From positions 1 to 7,669 of the forward strand of contig JAISYB010000070.1 of assembly GCA_031270215.1 (NCBI GenBank): a stretch of 7,669 bases of DNA. The letters run 5' to 3'. This document shows positions 1-6,571 of the stretch, one piece after another (the stretch's first letter is position 1; each line of letters starts with the position of its first letter). The notes beneath the pieces are model-generated. The model did not search any database. It was not told the origin of the DNA and worked only from the letters and a program-made list of their open reading frames with translations. Source of the stretch: Streptococcaceae bacterium (lineage in GTDB: Bacteria > Bacillota > Bacilli > Lactobacillales > Streptococcaceae). The position numbers and the translations under genes are program-made.

Positions 1-127
1 CCATATTAATTTTCAAAGAGGTGGACAGTAAAGCTGTGCGACGTAGGATTTTATCTATTTCGGGCGCATCTACTGTCCATTCGTGATTAAAGTCAAAAAT
101 GGTTGAGAAGTTCCAAGATAGAGCCAT
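1..127 (-). other. Possible truncated ORF at window edge, function unknown
   Basis: Reading the minus strand from an ATG at 127-125, the frame stays open to the window edge for 42 codons (beginning MALSWNFSTIFDF). In-frame TAA stops lie just upstream of that ATG. I see no Shine-Dalgarno sequence before the ATG, and I do not recognise the peptide. The plus strand also has a frame open from the edge to a TGA at 84-86, ending in ASTVHS, so the coding strand is undecided: this could be the start of a divergent gene, the tail of a gene upstream of clpX, or non-coding DNA. An 8-base inverted repeat (GGACAGTA at 23-30, TACTGTCC at 71-78) lies inside it. Confidence 0.2.
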
Positions 128-138
128 TTGTAAAACTG

Positions 139-147
139 TGGTAAAAT
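139..147 (+). promoter_or_regulatory. Candidate extended -10 promoter for clpX-ysxC
   Basis: TGG followed by TAAAAT (142-147) gives a TG-extended -10 with five of six matches to TATAAT. No good -35 box sits at 17 bases, which is tolerable for an extended -10 promoter. Transcription would start near 154 and leave a leader of about 100 bases before clpX. A weaker alternative is TTGTAA (128-133) with GATTAT (150-155) at 16-base spacing. The choice rests on pattern alone. Confidence 0.45.
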
Positions 148-241
148 ATGATTATTAGACACTTTAATTTTAAAATCGTGAATATTCAATCAAACTAAAT
201 TGAGCAATCAATGACATTTTTTTGCTTAATGCTTTTCATTT

Positions 242-248
242 AGGAGGA
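242..248 (+). promoter_or_regulatory. Ribosome binding site of clpX
   Basis: AGGAGGA, an almost full-length complement of the 16S rRNA 3' end, lies eight bases before the ATG at 257. It fixes the clpX start and predicts efficient translation. Confidence 0.85.
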
Positions 249-256
249 ACATTTCA

Positions 257-1492
257 ATGAACGAGGATACAAATTTGAAAAATGGGATACGGTGCTCATT
301 TTGCGGGAAAACTCAAGAAACAGTAAAGAAAATCATTGCCGGACCAAATGTCTATATTTGTGATGAGTGTGTTGAGCTTTGCCAAGAGATTATTGACGAG
401 GAGCTAGGGAACAAGGTCTTTGAAGAATTAGGAGAAGTGCCTAAGCCGCTAGAGCTTTTAAATATTTTAAACGAATATGTCATCGGGCAGGATAGGGCAA
501 AACGAACACTTTCGGTAGCCGTTTATAATCACTATAAGCGGATTAAGCATGTTCATGAAAATACAGATGTTGACCTTCAAAAATCAAACATTTGCTTGAT
601 TGGTCCGACTGGTTCTGGGAAGACATTTTTAGCACAGACGTTAGCTAAAAGTTTGAATGTGCCCTTTGCGATTGCCGATGCAACAGCTTTAACCGAGGCG
701 GGATATGTTGGAGAAGATGTTGAGAATATTCTCTTAAAGCTGATTCAAGCGGCAGATTATGATGTTGATCGTGCGGAGCGTGGCATTATTTATGTTGATG
801 AAATTGATAAAATTGCCAAGAAATCTGAGAATGTTTCAATTACTAGAGATGTATCAGGCGAGGGTGTGCAGCAGGCGCTGTTAAAAATTATCGAGGGAAC
901 GGTGGCAAGTGTTCCGCCACAAGGTGGTAGAAAGCATCCGCAACAGGAATTAATTCAAATTGACACTAAAAATATCTTGTTTATCGTCGGTGGCGCATTT
1001 GATGGCATTGAGCAAATCGTAAAGAACCGATTGGGCGAGAAAGTAATAGGTTTTGGTGCGAATAATCAAGCAAAAGCAATAGATTCAGATACGATTATGC
1101 AGTCAATTATCCCGGAAGATTTATTGAAATTTGGATTAATCCCAGAATTTATCGGTCGCTTACCAGTTATGGCAGCATTGGAGAAATTAACCGTTGCTGA
1201 TTTGGTACGGATCTTAACCGAGCCTAAGAATGCTTTAGTTAAGCAATATCAGACGCTTTTGGCGTATGATGATGTTCGTTTGACTTTTGAAGCGGCAGCA
1301 TTGGAAGAAATCGCCCAAAAGGCGATTGAACGGAAAACAGGTGCACGTGGATTGCGCTCAATCATTGAAGAAACAATGCTTGACGTGATGTTTGATGTAC
1401 CAAATCATCCTGAGATTGAAGAAGTGACGATTAGCAAGTCATCTATTGACGGCAAAACGCCACCACTTCTCACTTATCGGGAAACGGCATAG
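257..1492 (+). CDS. clpX: ATP-dependent Clp protease, ATP-binding subunit ClpX
   Basis: ClpX is a cytosolic AAA+ unfoldase. Its hexamer recognises tagged substrates, unfolds them and threads them into the ClpP peptidase. The 411-residue protein has normal family length. It shows the N-terminal zinc-binding domain with Cys13, Cys16, Cys35 and Cys38, then the AAA+ core: Walker A GPTGSGKT at 116-123, the pore loop GYVG at 149-152, Walker B with VDEID at 180-184, the RKH loop at 225-227, an IGF ClpP-docking tripeptide at 264-266, an arginine-finger region PEFIGRLP around Arg301, and sensor-2 GARGLR at 362-367. All key residues are present, so an active enzyme is expected. The ATG at 257 follows an excellent ribosome binding site and the zinc domain begins just after it. 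ysxC starts 16 bases after the stop, as in many Firmicutes. No ClpP gene is in the window. Confidence 0.98.
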   Translation: MNEDTNLKNGIRCSFCGKTQETVKKIIAGPNVYICDECVELCQEIIDEELGNKVFEELGEVPKPLELLNILNEYVIGQDRAKRTLSVAVYNHYKRIKHVHENTDVDLQKSNICLIGPTGSGKTFLAQTLAKSLNVPFAIADATALTEAGYVGEDVENILLKLIQAADYDVDRAERGIIYVDEIDKIAKKSENVSITRDVSGEGVQQALLKIIEGTVASVPPQGGRKHPQQELIQIDTKNILFIVGGAFDGIEQIVKNRLGEKVIGFGANNQAKAIDSDTIMQSIIPEDLLKFGLIPEFIGRLPVMAALEKLTVADLVRILTEPKNALVKQYQTLLAYDDVRLTFEAAALEEIAQKAIERKTGARGLRSIIEETMLDVMFDVPNHPEIEEVTISKSSIDGKTPPLLTYRETA

Positions 1493-1495
1493 TTT

Positions 1496-1502
1496 AAGAG
1501 GA
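1496..1502 (+). promoter_or_regulatory. Ribosome binding site that decides the ysxC start
   Basis: AAGAGGA lies six bases before the ATG at 1509. The reading frame is open further back, to a TTG at 1446 inside clpX, but no comparable site precedes that codon. The 1509 start is therefore preferred. Confidence 0.8.
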
Positions 1503-1508
1503 CGAAAA

Positions 1509-2102
1509 ATGAATATCCATAATGCAGAAATAGTCATCAGCGCAGTCAGAAGTGAGCAGTATCCTGAAACTAATTTGCCTGAAATTGCTTTAGCCGGACG
1601 GAGTAATGTTGGCAAATCGTCATTTATCAACACCTTACTCCAACGCAAAAAATTAGCACGTACCTCTGGGAAACCAGGAAAAACGCAGCAGCTAAATTTT
1701 TATAACATAGATGATAGATTTCATTTTGTCGATGTGCCAGGATATGGCTATGCGAAGGTTTCTAAGACCGAACGTGCTAAATGGGGGAAGATGATTGAAA
1801 CTTATCTGAGAAGCCGCACAAACTTACGTGCTGTTGTCAGCTTGGTCGATATGCGCCATGAACCAACAAGGGACGACATTCAGATGTATGATTTTTTAAA
1901 ATACTATGATATTCCAGTCATTTTGGTAGCAACAAAGGCGGATAAAATTCCAAAATCCAAGTGGAATAAGCACGAAAGCTTAATCAAAAAGGCCTTAAAC
2001 TTTGATTCAAACGATGATTTTATCATGTTTTCATCACAGACAAAAGACGGTTATGACAAGGCATGGGCAGTGATTTTAGAAGCACTTAAAGTTGAGGGCT
2101 AA
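1509..2102 (+). CDS. ysxC: Ribosome-biogenesis GTP-binding protein YsxC/EngB
   Basis: This is a small TrmE-Era-like P-loop GTPase of the EngB (YihA/YsxC) family. Family members act in assembly of the 50S ribosomal subunit and are usually essential in Bacillus and relatives. From the ATG at 1509 the protein is 197 residues, matching the roughly 195 residues usual for the family. The G motifs are in order: G1 GRSNVGKSS at 30-38, G2 threonine in PGKTQ (Thr59), G3 DVPGYG at 75-80, G4 TKAD at 142-145 and G5 around Ser175-Ser176. The PGYGYA stretch after G3 is typical of EngB. The gene sits 16 bases after clpX with its own ribosome binding site and no terminator between, so co-transcription is likely. 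A strong terminator follows. The longer TTG-initiated version overlapping clpX is unlikely. Confidence 0.96.
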   Translation: MNIHNAEIVISAVRSEQYPETNLPEIALAGRSNVGKSSFINTLLQRKKLARTSGKPGKTQQLNFYNIDDRFHFVDVPGYGYAKVSKTERAKWGKMIETYLRSRTNLRAVVSLVDMRHEPTRDDIQMYDFLKYYDIPVILVATKADKIPKSKWNKHESLIKKALNFDSNDDFIMFSSQTKDGYDKAWAVILEALKVEG

Positions 2103-2124
2103 ATTTAGACCTCTTATGCGAAGG

Positions 2125-2181
2125 CTCTGTATTTTTAAATAAAAAGCATTGTAGTTTTTTATTTAAAAGGCAGAGTTTTTT
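2125..2181 (+). terminator. Intrinsic terminator of the clpX-ysxC unit
   Basis: CTCTG (2125-2129) pairs with CAGAG (2171-2175). Inside that, the 13-base arm at 2133-2145 pairs perfectly with 2156-2168, around a loop of ten bases. The two stems are separated by a small internal mismatch (3 versus 2 bases). Six T residues follow at 2176-2181. It begins 22 bases after the ysxC stop. Confidence 0.85.
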
Positions 2182-2202
2182 GATAATTGCAGGCTGTGAT
2201 TA

Positions 2203-2211
2203 TGCTATAAT
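2203..2211 (+). promoter_or_regulatory. Extended -10 promoter of lepA
   Basis: TGC followed by a perfect TATAAT (2206-2211) makes a strong extended -10. The best -35-like hexamer, TTGATA at 2180-2185, is too far away (20 bases), so the extended -10 probably carries the promoter. Transcription would start near 2218, giving a short leader of about 26 bases. It lies directly after the ysxC terminator, so lepA can be expressed independently of clpX-ysxC. Confidence 0.75.
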
Positions 2212-2231
2212 TAACAGTATAGTTTTTGATT

Positions 2232-2237
2232 AAGGAG
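2232..2237 (+). promoter_or_regulatory. Ribosome binding site of lepA
   Basis: AAGGAG lies six bases before the ATG at 2244. It supports that codon as the start. Confidence 0.8.
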
Positions 2238-2243
2238 TAGCTA

Positions 2244-4067
2244 ATGAGTATTGAGGCATTAAAAGATAGACAGCAGCATATTAGGAATTTCTCGATTATC
2301 GCCCATATTGACCATGGCAAATCAACCTTAGCTGATCGGATTTTGGAAAAAACAGACACTGTATCTGCTCGTGAAATGCAGGATCAATTGCTTGATTCAA
2401 TGGATTTGGAGCGTGAGCGTGGCATTACGATTAAGCTAAATGCGATTGAGTTGAATTATCAAGCCAAAAATGGAGAGAATTACATTTTTCACTTGATTGA
2501 TACACCGGGACATGTCGATTTTACTTATGAGGTTTCAAGAAGTTTGGCAGCCTGCGAAGGTGCTATTTTAGTAGTTGATGCTGCTCAAGGGATTGAAGCG
2601 CAGACTTTGGCAAATGTCTATTTGGCGCTTGATAATGATTTGGAGATTTTGCCTGTCATCAATAAGATTGACTTACCGGCAGCAGATCCTGAAAGAGTGC
2701 GTACAGAGATTGAGGACGTTATTGGAATTGATGCAAGTGAGGCGGTATTAACAAGTGCTAAGGCGGGGATTGGGATTGAGGAAATTTTAGAGCAAATCGT
2801 TGAATTAGTACCCGCACCAAGCGGTCAGCTTGAAGCACCTCTAAAAGCATTAATCTTTGATTCGGTCTATGATGCCTATCGGGGTGTTGTTTTAAACATT
2901 CGAATTGTAGACGGCATTGTTAAGCCCGGTGATAAGATAATGTTAATGAGTAATGGCAAAACCTTTGATGTCACTGAGGTTGGTATCTTTTCTCCCAAGC
3001 CTGTCAATCGTGATTTTTTAATGGTTGGTGATGTAGGTTATCTCAGTGCGTCGATTAAAACCGTACAGGATACACGAGTTGGTGATACAATCACATTAGC
3101 AGAAAATCCGGCAGAGGTAGCGTTACAGGGTTATCGCAAGCTAAATCCAATGGTCTACTGCGGACTTTATCCGATTGATACAGCGAAATACAATGATTTA
3201 CGTGAGGCGCTTGAGAAATTACAGCTCAATGATGCTGCCTTGCAATTTGAACCAGAAACCTCGCAAGCCCTAGGGTTTGGTTTCCGCTGCGGCTTTTTGG
3301 GTCTGCTTCATATGGACGTTGTTCAAGAACGCTTGGAAAGAGAATTTAATTTAGATTTGATTATGACTGCGCCTTCGGTAATTTACCACGTTAATTTATC
3401 TGACGGTAATCAAATTATTGTTTCTAATCCCTCAGAATTTCCTGAACCGGTGCGAATAGAAGCAGTTGATGAGCCTTATGTTAAAGCAACGATTATGGTG
3501 CCAAACGATTATGTCGGTGCGGTAATGGAGCTTTCTCAGCGCAAGCGTGGCGAGTTCATCACGATGGATTATCTAGATGATTACCGAGTTAACGTTGTTT
3601 ATGATATTCCCCTATCAGAAATTGTCTTTGATTTCTTTGATAAATTGAAATCATCAACCAAGGGTTATGCCAGCTTTGACTATGAAATCTCCGGATATCG
3701 ACCGAGTCAGTTGGTTAAAATGGACATTTTACTTAATGGTGAAAAGGTAGATGCACTCTCATTTATTGTCCATAAGGATTTTTCATACGAGCGTGGGAAG
3801 ATAATTGTTGAGAAGTTAAAGAAGCTGATTCCAAGACAGCAGTTTGAAGTTCCCATTCAAGCGGCAATCGGTCAGAAGATTGTTGCCAGAAGTGACATCA
3901 AGGCACTTAGGAAAAATGTTTTGGCGAAATGTTACGGTGGTGATATTTCACGAAAACGCAAGCTGCTTGAAAAGCAAAAAGCTGGTAAAAAGCGCATGAA
4001 AATGGTCGGCTCTGTTGAAGTGCCACAAGAAGCATTCTTAAGCGTTTTGAGTATGGAAGAAGAATAA
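2244..4067 (+). CDS. lepA: Translation elongation factor 4 (LepA)
   Basis: LepA/EF4 is a ribosome-bound GTPase related to EF-G. It has been described as a back-translocase and as a factor needed for efficient initiation or 30S biogenesis. The 607-residue length is normal. The GTPase domain shows G1 AHIDHGKST at 20-28, the G2 region ERERGIT at 56-62, G3 DTPGH at 86-90, G4 NKID at 140-143 and G5 SAK at 171-173. The middle of the protein has EF-G-like domains, including the GFGFRCGFLGLLHMD stretch. The last 60 or so residues form the LepA-specific C-terminal domain, with the conserved lysine/arginine-rich DIKALRKNVLAKCYGG segment and the QKAGKKRMK motif. Nothing is missing. It has its own promoter and a strong terminator, so it is probably monocistronic. 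The sequence resembles streptococcal and lactococcal LepA as I recall them, down to the LSVLSM ending. Confidence 0.98.
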   Translation: MSIEALKDRQQHIRNFSIIAHIDHGKSTLADRILEKTDTVSAREMQDQLLDSMDLERERGITIKLNAIELNYQAKNGENYIFHLIDTPGHVDFTYEVSRSLAACEGAILVVDAAQGIEAQTLANVYLALDNDLEILPVINKIDLPAADPERVRTEIEDVIGIDASEAVLTSAKAGIGIEEILEQIVELVPAPSGQLEAPLKALIFDSVYDAYRGVVLNIRIVDGIVKPGDKIMLMSNGKTFDVTEVGIFSPKPVNRDFLMVGDVGYLSASIKTVQDTRVGDTITLAENPAEVALQGYRKLNPMVYCGLYPIDTAKYNDLREALEKLQLNDAALQFEPETSQALGFGFRCGFLGLLHMDVVQERLEREFNLDLIMTAPSVIYHVNLSDGNQIIVSNPSEFPEPVRIEAVDEPYVKATIMVPNDYVGAVMELSQRKRGEFITMDYLDDYRVNVVYDIPLSEIVFDFFDKLKSSTKGYASFDYEISGYRPSQLVKMDILLNGEKVDALSFIVHKDFSYERGKIIVEKLKKLIPRQQFEVPIQAAIGQKIVARSDIKALRKNVLAKCYGGDISRKRKLLEKQKAGKKRMKMVGSVEVPQEAFLSVLSMEEE

Positions 4068-4125
4068 GGGAAGTTTAAAGTTAATGGAAACAAGCTTTCT
4101 GCTAAGCCTAATTTTTCGAGTCTAT

Positions 4126-4169
4126 AAAAGCGATAAGGAATTGAAATACTAATTCCTTATCGCTTTTTT
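4126..4169 (+). terminator. Strong intrinsic terminator after lepA, possibly bidirectional
   Basis: A perfect 17-base inverted repeat (4126-4142 and 4151-4167) flanks an eight-base loop. The right arm runs into TTTTTT (4164-4169). On the minus strand the same stem ends in TTTTATAG, so it could also stop transcripts coming from the convergent fbp gene. It lies 58 bases after the lepA stop. Confidence 0.92.
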
Positions 4170-4170
4170 G

Positions 4171-4504
4171 GTGTTAGATGAATGTATTAAGTGGCGTAAA
4201 GCTGATATTCTCTCGGATTTTTTTAGTAAGTGGCATAAATTTTTGCCGCTGTTTAATGTCCGTAATTTACGGGGGACAAACAGTGCCGACTGAGATAGTG
4301 AATATTCCCTGTCATTTCTTCGGCAATGAGTTCATCTGAACGGGGACGTGGGACGACTAGTCAGAACCCACCAAGGCATGTTGCACCAACTTTTCTGTAA
4401 CCATAGGCATACGATAAATTTTTGAACATTGGCGAAATCAAATGCCATTAATTTCCTAATTTCTACGTCGTTAAACGTCACTGTCTGCTTTCATTTAGGA
4501 TAAA
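4171..4504. other. Gene-free convergent intergenic block with clustered inverted repeats
   Basis: No intact gene is visible between the lepA terminator and the fbp stop codon. The densest structure is a long imperfect hairpin at 4244-4288: its lower arms CTGTTT (4249-4254) and AAACAG (4278-4283) pair perfectly, extended outwards by G-T wobbles and one C-C mismatch, and inwards by GTCC/GGAC and GTA/TAC around a three-base bulge. Further inverted repeats are TGCCGA 4284-4289 with TCGGCA 4320-4325, GTGGG 4348-4352 with CCCAC 4367-4371 (loop containing the palindrome GACTAGTC), and GTTG 4380-4383 with CAAC 4387-4390. Minus-strand frames are all short and broken. It could be a small structured RNA, a short non-autonomous repeat element, or the eroded remains of an inserted element. 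I cannot choose among these from the sequence. Confidence 0.4.
4188..4239. repeat. 13-base direct repeat pair, 39-base period
   Basis: TAAGTGGCGTAAA (4188-4200) and TAAGTGGCATAAA (4227-4239) differ at one base. They lie immediately left of the long hairpin at 4244-4288. No function is assigned. Confidence 0.6.
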
Positions 4505-6460
4505 TTAATCCATATGTTCAAAATGTTTAACATTCTTTTGCACGTACAGTAAAAGCTTTTGCAGGACATCACTTTGTTCTTTTATTTTTGTTCCAATTGT
4601 GGTTTCTCTGATTAAAACTCTTTTCTTAGGCGTATCGATTACTTTTTTTAATGAAATTCTATCCTCTTTATCTAGAAATAATGCATCTATTGATGAAAAA
4701 GGTTGATGTGTCACTAATTGAAAGCCATAGGAGTTATTCAGCAAGGAATATCCGGCAATTCCTGTTTCTGCTTGATATGCCTTTGAGAGTCCGCCATCAA
4801 TTACGAACAAACGATTATTTGCTTTTAACGGCGATTCACCTTTTTTTACTTTTACCGGTGTATGCCCATTGATGATATGCGAATTTTCATCAGATAAACC
4901 AAATTCCTCCAATATTTTTAGACAGATTCCTTCATTATCTCTGAGCCTGTAATAAGGATTATCGTTTTCTTGATGTGTTTGATTATTCTCTATAAAATAT
5001 CTTTCAAATGTTGTCATACGACTTCTACCAAATAATGGGGACTTTTTGCCAATCCAGCTATACCAGATTAAATCCGTATGGAAGTCGTCGGTGATTTCTT
5101 GATTCTTACAGCTCATTCGAATATGAAATTCAAATTGTTCCAAGAGAGCTTTTCCGGAATATGTGCCATCCAATAATGTCATTTCCATAAAATTTCCTAA
5201 CTCAGTTAAAGGAATACAACCATGGAAAAGTAATTGTTTATTGTAGACAGAATACATTGAACCATTATCCAGTAAAAAATTAATATGCTTTTTAATTTTG
5301 TCAGATTGTTGAAAAGAAATCAGCAAACTTTTTACGACATACTCTTCTTCGCTGGTTAACGTATAAGGGTCTAAAGGATTAATCGTTTGAAAGCAGGCGC
5401 CTTTTATTTTATAACCATTCTGTCCTAATTCTATCGTGTTATTTTTCCAATCAATCTTATCAAGTAATAGTCGGTCTTGCATTGCAAAATTAGGTCTTCT
5501 TTGGATTATCTGACCTTCTAGCTTGAATTGGATAATTGTCAATGCTTGATGAACCTTTTCTAAAATATTGATATCTTCAGTTGAAAAGTCATCCCTTTTT
5601 TTTCGGATATTTGGTGTAAAATGAGGGTTATTTTTGTAAATACGATTAGCAAATAAGAATAACGGGCGTAAATTTAATGCATAAGAACGTTCTAGCTCGT
5701 ATAAATAATTGTAACGTGTCGCAATCCGTAACAAAGTAATTAAGCAAGCTTTGGAGCCGGCAAAAGCACCAATCCACAGCATATCGTGGTTTCCCCACTG
5801 AATATCAACCGAATGGAAATTAACAATATTTTCCATAACTTTATCTGCATCACTGCCACGATCGAAAATATCGCCCACGATATGAAGGTGGTCAATCGCT
5901 AATTGTCGTATAGATTTAGTAACAGCAATAATAAAATTTTGTGCTTGATTCAGACTAATTAGTTTCCGAATGATTTCTTCATAGTAAGATTCTTTTTCAA
6001 TGAATGAAATATCAGTGTAAAGTAACTCTTCAACAACATACAAGTATTTTTGGGGCAAGGCTTTTCTGACTTTTGACCTCGTGTATTTTGAAGAAGAGTA
6101 GGATAACATTTCGATCAACTGAACGATTATTTTTTGATACCATTCATCTGTTTTATCAGCAGAAGAGTCGGACTGTTCCAAAAATTCTTTTGGATAGGCA
6201 ATTAATAACGATAAATGATTGATTTCTTCCTTGCTCAATTGATTCTTAAATTTTTTGCTGACCTTTTCTTTGATATTTCCAGCACCTGTTCTTAATATAT
6301 GCTCAAAGGCATCATATTCTCCGTGAATATCACTTAAATAAAACTCGGTTCCTTTAGGTAAGTTTAGTATCGCTTCTAAATTGATTAATTCGGTGATAAT
6401 TTCCTCACTATTATTATGAAATTCCCTACTTAATGTTTCAAAGTAATTATTTTTATTCAT
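4505..6460 (-). CDS. fbp: Class III fructose-1,6-bisphosphatase
   Basis: The enzyme hydrolyses fructose-1,6-bisphosphate to fructose-6-phosphate, the committed gluconeogenic step, in the cytosol. Class III is the large metallophosphatase type found in Firmicutes (Bacillus YydE/Fbp). At 651 residues the length fits the family, usually about 640-670. Calcineurin-like metal-binding motifs run through it: SDIHGEYD at 43-50, GDIFDRG at 196-202, WGNHD at 222-226, FHGCIP at 412-417 and NGHTPVK at 531-537, followed by IDGGLSKAYQ. All are intact, so activity is expected. The ATG at 6460-6458 has AGAGG (6466-6470) five bases upstream. The aldolase gene ends 111 bases upstream on the same strand with no convincing terminator between, so co-transcription is plausible. 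I found no convincing promoter in the gap, which holds only a small palindrome, ATGATCAT at 6514-6521. Sampled lines are 27-35% G+C, lower than lepA. The lepA terminator may serve its 3' end. Confidence 0.95.
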   Translation of the reverse strand: MNKNNYFETLSREFHNNSEEIITELINLEAILNLPKGTEFYLSDIHGEYDAFEHILRTGAGNIKEKVSKKFKNQLSKEEINHLSLLIAYPKEFLEQSDSSADKTDEWYQKIIVQLIEMLSYSSSKYTRSKVRKALPQKYLYVVEELLYTDISFIEKESYYEEIIRKLISLNQAQNFIIAVTKSIRQLAIDHLHIVGDIFDRGSDADKVMENIVNFHSVDIQWGNHDMLWIGAFAGSKACLITLLRIATRYNYLYELERSYALNLRPLFLFANRIYKNNPHFTPNIRKKRDDFSTEDINILEKVHQALTIIQFKLEGQIIQRRPNFAMQDRLLLDKIDWKNNTIELGQNGYKIKGACFQTINPLDPYTLTSEEEYVVKSLLISFQQSDKIKKHINFLLDNGSMYSVYNKQLLFHGCIPLTELGNFMEMTLLDGTYSGKALLEQFEFHIRMSCKNQEITDDFHTDLIWYSWIGKKSPLFGRSRMTTFERYFIENNQTHQENDNPYYRLRDNEGICLKILEEFGLSDENSHIINGHTPVKVKKGESPLKANNRLFVIDGGLSKAYQAETGIAGYSLLNNSYGFQLVTHQPFSSIDALFLDKEDRISLKKVIDTPKKRVLIRETTIGTKIKEQSDVLQKLLLYVQKNVKHFEHMD

Positions 6461-6571
6461 ATTAACCTCTAATCAAATAAATCTGAGATGTAAAAAAGGG
6501 AAGCATTACAAAAATGATCATTGTGGATAATTGTTTCTTCAAACGCATTTTTATATAATACGACCTTTTAA

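Noticed and set aside
186..226. Attenuator or riboswitch in the clpX leader
   Set aside because: Only 5-base inverted repeats (TCAAT/ATTGA and AGCAA/TTGCT) are visible, which are expected by chance in AT-rich DNA, and no known riboswitch core is seen.
1..256. CIRCE (HrcA) operator upstream of clpX
   Set aside because: No TTAGCACTC/GAGTGCTAA arms are present.
1446..1508. Longer TTG-initiated form of YsxC overlapping the end of clpX
   Set aside because: The extra 21 residues match no recalled EngB N-terminus, there is no ribosome binding site before the TTG, and the ATG at 1509 has a good one and gives the normal length.
1439..1648. 69-codon minus-strand ORF over the clpX-ysxC junction
   Set aside because: It is antisense to two well-supported genes and the peptide shows no recognisable feature.
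2159..2359. 66-codon minus-strand ORF over the lepA start
   Set aside because: It is antisense to the lepA promoter and G1 region and includes the terminator arm, so it is a chance ORF.
4275..4330. Possible C-terminus of an IS3-family transposase (minus-strand frame ending CLSPVNYGH before a stop)
   Set aside because: The ending vaguely recalls the SPV.YR tail of IS3 OrfB proteins, but the upstream residues do not fit, no DDE motif is present and no matching terminal repeats were found.
4325..4450. Short minus-strand frames in the intergenic block, for example a roughly 36-codon frame starting MAFDFANVQKF
   Set aside because: Each frame is short, lacks a ribosome binding site and is bounded by stops. 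No continuous protein can be reconstructed and I recognise no family.
4651..4872. 73-codon plus-strand ORF inside fbp
   Set aside because: It is a shadow of the conserved C-terminal part of fbp, including the NGHTPVK motif region.
6471..6571. Promoter or terminator between the aldolase gene and fbp
   Set aside because: A TATTAT-like -10 exists but has no acceptable -35 or TG extension, and the palindrome ATGATCAT is too short and lacks a stem with a T tract for a terminator.
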